Below, piece after piece: positions 54,959 through 61,398 of a stretch of 64,000 nt of DNA. Each line of letters starts with the position of its first letter. The stretch's first letter is position 1. Below the pieces are notes generated by a model. It did not search any database. It was not told where the DNA came from and was given only the letters and a program-made list of their open reading frames with translations. Position numbers and translations under genes: made by a program. Source of the stretch: Collibacillus ludicampi (GTDB lineage Bacteria > Bacillota > Bacilli > Tumebacillales > BOQE01); NCBI RefSeq assembly GCF_023705585.1, contig NZ_BOQE01000001.1, positions 2,574,710 to 2,638,709 of the forward strand. Direction: 5' to 3'.

Positions 54959-55000
54959 AACGTTCATTTTGCGTTCATTCTACACATGCTAAGATGATAG
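54959..55000 (+). promoter_or_regulatory. Candidate late promoter
   Basis: CGTTCATT occurs twice (54961 and 54972), 11 bases apart, in place of a -35 box, followed by the extended -10 TGCTAAGAT (54987-54995). The direct repeats are a likely site for the ArpU-like protein. Confidence 0.55.
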
Positions 55001-55016
55001 TATCGAAGAATTGTGA

Positions 55017-55049
55017 GAGCCCCACTGACAATGTTGGGCTCTTTTTTAT
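55017..55049 (+). terminator. Terminator just inside the late transcript
   Basis: GAGCCC (55017-55022) with GGGCTC (55036-55041) and TTTTTT. It begins only ~15 bases after the expected start of transcription, so it may act as an early stop that late expression must pass. Confidence 0.8.
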
Positions 55050-55075
55050 TTCCGAATACGGAGGGAGAATCCCCT

Positions 55076-55201
55076 TTGGATAAGATAGAAAAACAACCTG
55101 CCAAGTGTCGAGGGTGCGTCTGGGGGCGTTGGGATGGAGTGAAGCAGTATTGTAGCATGCCCTCCTGCATCCGATATGGCGAAGCGTACGAGAATGGATA
55201 A
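55076..55201 (+). CDS. Cys-rich micro-protein (41 residues)
   Basis: TTG 55076 after GGAGGGAGA. Four cysteines (CRGC, then YCSMPSC) suggest a small zinc-binding fold. No family recognised; such proteins are common beside ArpU genes. Confidence 0.55.
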   Translation: MDKIEKQPAKCRGCVWGRWDGVKQYCSMPSCIRYGEAYENG

Positions 55202-55232
55202 ATTATCCAATTAAAATCAAAATATAATATCT

Positions 55233-55316
55233 ATTATCTTTTGAGTATGGTATACTGAACGTACAATATATAGGCATTTCACGTTCGGTTATAGCGCAAA
55301 AAACTCAAAAGATAAT
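55233..55316. promoter_or_regulatory. Nested inverted repeats before the tyrosine recombinase
   Basis: ATTATCTTTTGAGT (55233-55246) and its exact complement ACTCAAAAGATAAT (55303-55316) enclose GAACGT/ACGTTC (55257-55262, 55281-55286). An extended -10 (TGGTATACT, 55248-55256) lies inside. Probable operator or recombinase-binding site. Confidence 0.6.
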
Positions 55317-55327
55317 GGGGTGACAAT

Positions 55328-56179
55328 ATGCTTAAACGGTATCTGCAAGTGTTGGAGGCTACGGGCAAAAGTCCCCAGACCATAAGAACATACCGTCAGC
55401 AACTACATAAATTCTTTGAATGGCTTCAATCTAACGGTGGTGATCCGAATGAAATCACTCCTATTGATGTTGTGGAGTATCGGAGTCATTTGCAGGAGAA
55501 GGCTCTAAAGCCAGCATCAATCAATACGGCTCTATCTTCGATCGATGCTTACGGCAAGTGGATGGTCGAAGAAGGCATCTGGGAATATAACCCCGCAGCA
55601 AAAGTTAGGAGGGTTGAGCAGGTCCAGGAACCTCCGAAATGGCTGAAGAAGAGTGAAAAGTACCGTGTGATCCGGGCGGCCATGAAAGAGAAGGATAAAC
55701 GGAACACGGCCATCATATTGACGTTTCTGATGGCGGGCCTACGTGCATCAGAATTGATCAATCTCAAGCCCGAAGACGTACTTATAGGGCAACGTAAAGG
55801 ATCGATCATCGTAAGGGCTGGGAAAGGCAATAAAAGGCGCGTGGTTCCGATCCCAAATGATTTACGAGTTTGTCTTGGTGAATACCTGGTCGAACATCAC
55901 GCCACGGGGGAATGGCTCTTTGATAGCCAACGCGGGGAGAAGCTCACATACATTGGGGTGTATCAATTGTGCGCTGCGATCGGGAAAAAAGCAGGCGTGG
56001 AAGGATTGACGCCTCACGTTCTCCGTCACACCTATTGCCATGACCTTGTATCCAAAGGTGTGGGGTTGGAGACGGTGGCTAAACTTGCAGGACACGCTAA
56101 ACTGGAAACGACTTTGATCTACACACAACCTGGAGAAGACGAGCTTCAAAAAGCAGTTGAGAGGCTAAGTTTTACATGA
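55328..56179 (+). CDS. Tyrosine recombinase (XerC/D-like)
   Basis: 283 residues. SAM-like N-terminal domain 1-85 and catalytic domain with R139 (AGLRASEL), H230 and R233 (HVLRHT), H256 (LAGHAK) and the nucleophile Y265 (LIYTQP), so it should be active. It is the second recombinase of the prophage, far from the ends. Roles in dimer resolution or DNA inversion are possible. Confidence 0.92.
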   Translation: MLKRYLQVLEATGKSPQTIRTYRQQLHKFFEWLQSNGGDPNEITPIDVVEYRSHLQEKALKPASINTALSSIDAYGKWMVEEGIWEYNPAAKVRRVEQVQEPPKWLKKSEKYRVIRAAMKEKDKRNTAIILTFLMAGLRASELINLKPEDVLIGQRKGSIIVRAGKGNKRRVVPIPNDLRVCLGEYLVEHHATGEWLFDSQRGEKLTYIGVYQLCAAIGKKAGVEGLTPHVLRHTYCHDLVSKGVGLETVAKLAGHAKLETTLIYTQPGEDELQKAVERLSFT

Positions 56180-56181
56180 AA

Positions 56182-56212
56182 AAACAAGCTGCTAATCTTT
56201 AGCAGCTTGTTT
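56182..56212. terminator. Bidirectional terminator
   Basis: ACAAGCTGCT-aatcttt-AGCAGCTTGT with A-run before and T-run after, serving the recombinase and the convergent small gene. Confidence 0.82.
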
Positions 56213-56368
56213 CAAGGGGTTGGGTTGGTTCTTATCAAGAATCCAGGTCTTGCCGATCTTGACGGCGCGTACCTTACCTTCGGCACAAAGATTTTTAACG
56301 TAGCCGGGTGTTGTGCCCCAAAGTTTCGCGGCTTCTTCAACACCCATGATTTGAGAAAGCGGGTCCAA
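56192..56368 (-). CDS. Small helix-turn-helix protein (excisionase type)
   Basis: 58 residues: GVEEAAKLWGTTPGYVKNLC then AVKIGKTWILDKNQ, the MerR-like HTH_17 fold. Start TTG 56368 after AAAGGAAGGTG. Convergent with the tyrosine recombinase; could be its accessory factor or a local repressor. Confidence 0.72.
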   Translation of the reverse strand: MDPLSQIMGVEEAAKLWGTTPGYVKNLCAEGKVRAVKIGKTWILDKNQPNPLKQAAKD

Positions 56369-56383
56369 ACGAATCACCTTCCT

Positions 56384-56545
56384 TTAATCCGTTTTGCCGA
56401 GATAAGCAGTAACTGAGAGATACCCAACACTTGCAACCAAAATTACATGCTGCCAGAAGCTACCCGATGGAGAGTAAGTCAGCAACAAGGAAGCTGCGAG
56501 TACACCACGCAGAGATACGAGGTTTGATAACTTACCTTTTTTCAT
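56384..56545 (-). CDS. Small membrane protein (53 residues)
   Basis: Basic start (MKKGK) and two hydrophobic stretches (about 12-23 and 30-46). No ribosome site is visible, so coding status is uncertain. Confidence 0.38.
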   Translation of the reverse strand: MKKGKLSNLVSLRGVLAASLLLTYSPSGSFWQHVILVASVGYLSVTAYLGKTD

Positions 56546-56650
56546 GGTACACTATGGAGTAGTTAGGGTGAGTACGGGAGGAGGGCATCCCCCGTACTCT
56601 TGATGCTACTTGCGACGTTTACCTTGCCGGGGACGTCGCTTTTGTTTTTC
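56524..56650 (+). ncRNA. Candidate antisense RNA (type I antitoxin-like)
   Basis: Promoter TTGATA (56524-56529), 18-base spacer, TACACT (56548-56553). A 9-bp hairpin (56570-56578 with 56591-56599) follows. A terminator GCGACGT/ACGTCGC (56612-56618, 56633-56639) with TTTTGTTTTT gives an RNA of ~90 bases from about 56560. It is complementary to the 3' part of the small gene on the minus strand. Confidence 0.5.
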
Positions 56651-56725
56651 TCTCCGCTTGTGCCACCATCCAAGCAGGTCTTTTAAGACCGTGTAGATGA
56701 AGGCGATAAGCGGTAACCACTCCAT
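56606..56725 (-). CDS. Small membrane/basic peptide, candidate type I toxin
   Basis: 39 residues: one hydrophobic helix (about 2-20, WLPLIAFIYTVLKDLLGWW) and a very basic tail (13 Arg/Lys in the last 18). A near-perfect ribosome site (AAGGAGGTGAAT) precedes the ATG. The shape is that of type I toxins, and a convergent antisense RNA overlaps its 3' half. No homologue recognised by name. Confidence 0.58.
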   Translation of the reverse strand: MEWLPLIAFIYTVLKDLLGWWHKRREKQKRRPRQGKRRK

Positions 56726-56750
56726 AGTATTCACCTCCTTGTGAGTTTGG

Positions 56751-56808
56751 ATGCGTTACCGCATCTCTTGATTTAAATATACCATGTGCGTTATCGCATG
56801 TAAATATA
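56751..56808 (-). promoter_or_regulatory. Promoter of the small toxin-like gene with two palindromes
   Basis: On the minus strand TTTACA, 17-base spacer, TATATT preceded by TGG. TGCGTTATCGCA (56787-56798) lies between the boxes and TGCGTTACCGCA (56752-56763) lies after the start point, 35 bases apart. Likely repressor sites. Confidence 0.6.
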
Positions 56809-56860
56809 TTTTCCTCTACTTACAAAAATTTTTTTGATTAGTATAGGGGGTGAGGAAACG

Positions 56861-57517
56861 ATGGAAGAACAAAAAGACAAAGATCACCTTTTGGAATTTG
56901 ACGACGAATTTATCACGGTCGTTAGTGACTATGATGAAGCTGTAAACAGGTCATTGGCTGATGCGTCGCAATCAAATACTGTGACAAATGCTAAAAGAAC
57001 CAGAACCTACCTAAATTCCGAAATCCCTGTACGTCCCTGTACCGATGATTGTCCACACCGCGCACGATGTAAAGATTTCTTAAGAGGGCGGGTTAAAGAC
57101 AAAGACCTCTGTAAGCCTGAGTTGCGACAAATCAAGAAGTGGCAAATCGCTTTTAGAAAAGGGGATCTTGATAGGCTTAAAGACGACGTTGGGACCGTGG
57201 CGGGATCTATGGCGGTCCAGGTTAGTCGTTTGCTGGAGGCGGTCATTGAAGATGGGGTGATCGTAGAGAACGAGAAATACGATCGCTTTGGTAATCTTGT
57301 AAGAGAAAAGGTAGCACATCCCGGATTACAACAAGCGGCCAATATCATGAAGACTCTAGGCATTGACCTAGGGTCTTTTTTGATGACACCAAAAGCTGTA
57401 AAAGATGCGCCGCCACAGGTTCAGGTGAATGTGGGGGTATCTGCGGAGGAAATCCACGCTAGATTCGCGGCCCGATACGGCAAGAAACTCCCAAAGCAGG
57501 AGCATGACAGTTCATGA
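56861..57517 (+). CDS. Terminase small-subunit-like protein
   Basis: 218 residues, no clear family. Placed directly before the large terminase with a 4-base overlap. A cysteine cluster near 52-75 (CTDDCPHRARC, DLCKPEL) may bind zinc or iron; the rest is helical. Position argues for the DNA-recognition subunit. ATG 56861 follows GGGGGTGAGG. Confidence 0.62.
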   Translation: MEEQKDKDHLLEFDDEFITVVSDYDEAVNRSLADASQSNTVTNAKRTRTYLNSEIPVRPCTDDCPHRARCKDFLRGRVKDKDLCKPELRQIKKWQIAFRKGDLDRLKDDVGTVAGSMAVQVSRLLEAVIEDGVIVENEKYDRFGNLVREKVAHPGLQQAANIMKTLGIDLGSFLMTPKAVKDAPPQVQVNVGVSAEEIHARFAARYGKKLPKQEHDSS

Positions 57518-59037
57518 AAGGTCCAACGATCATAACTGAAAAAGAGTTAACTTCGGATGTACTGGCTGAAGTACTGGCAACAGAAAGTGGGTACATTGAG
57601 CTTTTGTCAGATCCGGCTGTAGAGTTTGAGGATTACCAGCGCGAGTTCCTAGAGGCTACGGAACGTTTCCAGATCTACCTGAAAGGTCGACAGCTGGGTT
57701 TCTCTTTCGTGTCAGCTGCTCGAGCGCTTGCAAGATCGCAGAACCTGGACGATTACACTTGCATCATAGCCTCCTACAAGCTGGATGATTCGAAAGAGAA
57801 GATCCGTTACGCAAAGCAGTTGTATGACGCACTCCCGGATCAGTACAAGAAGCGTAAGATGGTAGACAATGCCACGTCATTGGAATTCGTCGATAAATCG
57901 GGACGCAAGTCAACCGGCACCCGGATCATAGCGCAAGGGAAAGGGCCGATCCGCGGTAAAGGATCGAATAACGTCTTGGATATCATCCTGGACGAATTCG
58001 CGTTCTTCGGCAGCTTTGACGCACCAGTGTATACATCGGCCGTTCCCGTTCTTACGCGGGTAAAGCACGGCTCGCTGACAATCATCAGCACACCGCTGGG
58101 TAAGGTCGGCAAGTTCTACGAGATCTGGGACGGAGTGAAGAAGTTCCGGAACTACAAACGACGAACGATCTATTGGTGGGACTTCTCGTTGCTTTGTAAA
58201 GACGTACCGCGCGCACGAAGAGAAGCGCCCGACATGCACACTCTCCAGCGGGTTGAGGAGTTCGGCACAGAGCAGCTACACGAGCTGTTCAACGCTATGG
58301 ATCTCGAATCGTTCCAGCAAGAGTTCGAATGTGCTTTCATTGACGACTCGACGTCATACTTCCCGTTGGCCATGGTGTATGCCTGTGTGATGGATGACGA
58401 AAACGGAGAGCAGGACCAGTTGATGGCCAGAGATTTAAAGGAGCTGCGTGAAAAAACTATCGGCTCACTTGGGGGTGGGTACGATGTAGGTCGCCGTAAG
58501 GATGCTTCTGAATTGGTGAGCCTTGATGATACAGGAAACGGAAAGGTTCTTCGGTACTTGGCGTCCTATAAACAGTCAGATTTTGAGCTGCAAGAGCGGG
58601 AGTTAAGCCGCTTTTTGGAGATCGCAAAACCTCTGCGCCTTTGCATCGATGAGACGGGTATCGGGATGCAGATGGCCGAAGGATTGCGAAAGAAATACGG
58701 CAGCCAGGTAGAGCCGATTCCTTTCACGAATGCGAACAAAGAAGCTATGGCGATTGCGCTTCACAAAGAGTTCGAGAAAGGACGCGCCGGCATCCTGATC
58801 CCGAATGACCGGGATCTTATCAGCCAGATCGTTGCTATCAAACGGGAAGTGACCAGTACCGGTGCTTTCCGGTATTCGGTTGAACGTAACGAGAAGCATC
58901 ACGGGGATAAGTTCTGGGCGCTGGCTTTGGCGAACTGGGCACTACAAGCAAAGGCAAAAGAGATCGTCCTGGAAGAACCGATTACGGTCACTTATGATGA
59001 CATTCTTAATCAGGGTAGTTACTTTGATTATCTATGA
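57514..59037 (+). CDS. Terminase large subunit
   Basis: 507 residues. ATPase part with the Walker-A-like KGRQLGFSFVSAARAL near 50 and Walker B NVLDIILDEFAFFG near 155; the C-terminal nuclease part has GGYDVGRRKDASE (RNase-H-like acid), LCIDETGIG and HGDKFWALALA. Cuts and pumps DNA into proheads. Confidence 0.9.
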   Translation: MKGPTIITEKELTSDVLAEVLATESGYIELLSDPAVEFEDYQREFLEATERFQIYLKGRQLGFSFVSAARALARSQNLDDYTCIIASYKLDDSKEKIRYAKQLYDALPDQYKKRKMVDNATSLEFVDKSGRKSTGTRIIAQGKGPIRGKGSNNVLDIILDEFAFFGSFDAPVYTSAVPVLTRVKHGSLTIISTPLGKVGKFYEIWDGVKKFRNYKRRTIYWWDFSLLCKDVPRARREAPDMHTLQRVEEFGTEQLHELFNAMDLESFQQEFECAFIDDSTSYFPLAMVYACVMDDENGEQDQLMARDLKELREKTIGSLGGGYDVGRRKDASELVSLDDTGNGKVLRYLASYKQSDFELQERELSRFLEIAKPLRLCIDETGIGMQMAEGLRKKYGSQVEPIPFTNANKEAMAIALHKEFEKGRAGILIPNDRDLISQIVAIKREVTSTGAFRYSVERNEKHHGDKFWALALANWALQAKAKEIVLEEPITVTYDDILNQGSYFDYL

Positions 59038-59052
59038 GGAGGATGCATTCCA

Positions 59053-59358
59053 ATGGCCAAAAACATCAATCAAATGATTCGTGAGTTGCAAGATGAACTA
59101 AATGTAAAGATGCAAGCCATCCAGCAGATGGAACAGGAAATCATGCAGAAGCAGCAGGCACTACAGGCAATGATTAACGATTACAACACCCAGAACATTC
59201 GCCTCAACACACTGAAGGAGGTTGCAAACCTCTCCGCTTCCGGGGAGTTGGACTTTCGCCCGGAAGAAACTCCTGCAGCTGATACACAAGGACAAGAACA
59301 TCAAGAGGAACCAGCTCAAACAGAATCGGCTCAACCTACACCGGCATCTCAGTCGTAG
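59053..59358 (+). CDS. Coiled-coil phage protein (101 residues)
   Basis: Long helix (about 3-65) with heptad pattern (IRELQDELNVKMQAIQQMEQ) and a Glu/Gln/Pro/Thr-rich disordered tail. Between terminase and glycosyltransferase. No family recognised. Confidence 0.65.
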   Translation: MAKNINQMIRELQDELNVKMQAIQQMEQEIMQKQQALQAMINDYNTQNIRLNTLKEVANLSASGELDFRPEETPAADTQGQEHQEEPAQTESAQPTPASQS

Positions 59359-59368
59359 GAGGTAGGGT

Positions 59369-60391
59369 ATGAAGCCGATTTTTATTTATCCACCAACCGT
59401 TGACTGGGACCATTTGCACCAGCGGCCCCAGCAGCTATTAAAAGCCCTGACGAGGCAAGGTTGCATATCTGTTTTCTGCAACACGAATATAATGGGAAAA
59501 CGGCCGGCGGGTATTCAATTCATCCATGAGAACCTGATTGTGGCCAGTAATATTGATTTTTACGAAGTGGTTCGTGATATGCGATCCAACTATCCAGGCC
59601 ATCCCATTATCGTGTATTACTCGTATCCAGGGCAGGTTCATATGATTCACCAGGCTGGTGCTGACCTCATTATCTTTGATTCGCTGGACGAGCCTGTGAA
59701 CGAGTTTGCGCATTGGCTGCCTGACTACGAGTACGCGGTGCGCAGTGCCGATCTCGTGATCGCTTCGGCAAAGTCCTTACAACAACGGGCGCAAGCGTAC
59801 CGTTCCGATGAGGTAGTCTTAGTGCCGAATGGCTGTGACTATGAGCACTTTGCAAAGGCGCAGAATCTTTCATCTCCTACATTTAAAACCGAGGGTAAAC
59901 AGGTTGTAGGGTTTGTTGGTGCAGTGGCCACTTGGCTTGACTGGGAGCTTATCAGGAAGATAGCAGAACTCCCACTTGTTGAGCTTGTATTTATCGGACC
60001 ACTATACGGATTGACCTCACCACCTGTACAAGCGTCGAACGTAAAATACATCGGTCATGTGCCATATGAGGAACTACCGAAACACATGGCGGAATTCGAC
60101 GTCTTTATAATCCCTTTTCTGTTAAATGACATGACGAAAGGGGTTAGTCCTATAAAGTTTTGGGAGTACCTCGCGACCGGCAAACCGATTGTAAGTACCG
60201 CTCTCCCAGAAGTGGTAAACAGCGCTCAAGCGACGATTATCGATCACGAGAATTATGCTTATGCTGTGATTCATGACAGTCTGGACGACAGGCTAAGGCG
60301 AATCGAATACGCGAAAGCAAACTCTTGGGATGAGAGGGCTAAAAGGATTGTATCTCAACTGGAGGGGATCATATGGCGAATAACGAGTTAA
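59369..60391 (+). CDS. GT-B glycosyltransferase in the packaging module
   Basis: 340 residues. GT4-like: IYPPTVDWDHLHQRPQQLLK (a start typical of GT4 sugar transferases), GFVGAVATWLD, the sugar-nucleotide region SPIKFWEYLATGKPIVST near 255-275. Would transfer a sugar from an activated donor. Finding it between terminase and portal genes is unusual. GGAGG precedes the ATG. Confidence 0.85.
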   Translation: MKPIFIYPPTVDWDHLHQRPQQLLKALTRQGCISVFCNTNIMGKRPAGIQFIHENLIVASNIDFYEVVRDMRSNYPGHPIIVYYSYPGQVHMIHQAGADLIIFDSLDEPVNEFAHWLPDYEYAVRSADLVIASAKSLQQRAQAYRSDEVVLVPNGCDYEHFAKAQNLSSPTFKTEGKQVVGFVGAVATWLDWELIRKIAELPLVELVFIGPLYGLTSPPVQASNVKYIGHVPYEELPKHMAEFDVFIIPFLLNDMTKGVSPIKFWEYLATGKPIVSTALPEVVNSAQATIIDHENYAYAVIHDSLDDRLRRIEYAKANSWDERAKRIVSQLEGIIWRITS

Positions 60392-60672
60392 AAGTCACGG
60401 TGAAAATTGAAACAAACCTGGATGAGGTGGAAGCACAACTTGATCGAATTTTGGAGAAGTTAGAGAAAGTTAACCAGGTAACAACCAATAATGTAAATCG
60501 TGAAGAACTGATTGAAAATGCTTTGAATCGGTTACCGGCCCATGTTGATACATCCGAAGGGACAATGGTTCGAGTGTTAGTTGAATCCATCGTCAATGCA
60601 GTAGCTGATAGTTTTGAATCCATGAAAGTGGAGGAACACAGATGTCGCGGAAAGTCGCAATCGGCTGTGTAG
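60373..60672 (+). CDS. Small coiled-coil phage protein (99 residues)
   Basis: Helical protein (DEVEAQLDRILEKLEKVNQV) overlapping both flanking glycosyltransferase genes by ~20-30 bases. GGAGGGG precedes the ATG. Function unknown; its place suggests a partner or target of the two enzymes. Confidence 0.62.
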   Translation: MANNELKVTVKIETNLDEVEAQLDRILEKLEKVNQVTTNNVNREELIENALNRLPAHVDTSEGTMVRVLVESIVNAVADSFESMKVEEHRCRGKSQSAV

Positions 60673-61367
60673 TCCGGAATCGCGCCTGGATCTTGCCGCG
60701 ATATCTTGAGGCGCTGGAGAACATCGATTACCCAAACAAGATGTATCTGTTCCTTGAGAACGATAGCGAGGACAGTACGTTGAAAATCCTTGAAGAGTTT
60801 AACGAGAAACATCTTTTAATGAACAATCGAAAAGGAGATTACTGCAACTTAGCCACGCTCAATACGAATGATCCAAATTGGGCTCGTGGTGAGTATGCGG
60901 CCAATCAATATGCGAATCTTGCCTTTCTCCGGAACAACTTCATAGAGATGTTTCTTGGAACCGATGCTGACTATCTCTTGTCGATTGACTCAGATATCAT
61001 CGTACCGCCTGACATCATAAACCGACTCATGGAGTATGCGGATGAAAAAACCATCATAGGCGCAGCCATCTCAAACATACCCGGCAAACCGCTTGACGGA
61101 AAAACGCCGGGTAATTTTATGGTCCGACATCCGAACGGCTATATGGTCCACCCGCCACGATACGAATTGACCGGAGTCATGGATGTGGATGTGGATGTGA
61201 TCGGGGCAGTGTACCTGATCCCGCGTAAGGCTCTTGAAGATGGTGTGAGGTACGGTCCACATCCGCAAGGAGAGGACATACCGTTCTGTGAGCAGGCGCA
61301 AGAGAAGGGTTACAAGCTGAAGGTACTTCTGGATCTTGTTTGTGATCACAGGATGATAAGGGATTAA
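60642..61367 (+). CDS. GT-A glycosyltransferase (family 2/25-like)
   Basis: 241 residues. Begins AIGCVVRNRAWILPRYLEAL, a GT-A nucleotide-binding start; the metal motif DSD is in LSIDSDIIVPP near 110; a late EDIPFCEQAQEKGYKL motif has the catalytic acid region. Resembles phage and anthrose-type GT-A enzymes. ATG 60642 after GGAGG. Confidence 0.82.
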   Translation: MSRKVAIGCVVRNRAWILPRYLEALENIDYPNKMYLFLENDSEDSTLKILEEFNEKHLLMNNRKGDYCNLATLNTNDPNWARGEYAANQYANLAFLRNNFIEMFLGTDADYLLSIDSDIIVPPDIINRLMEYADEKTIIGAAISNIPGKPLDGKTPGNFMVRHPNGYMVHPPRYELTGVMDVDVDVIGAVYLIPRKALEDGVRYGPHPQGEDIPFCEQAQEKGYKLKVLLDLVCDHRMIRD

Positions 61368-61398
61368 ACATTGAAACGAACAGGAAGGGGGTGAGAGA

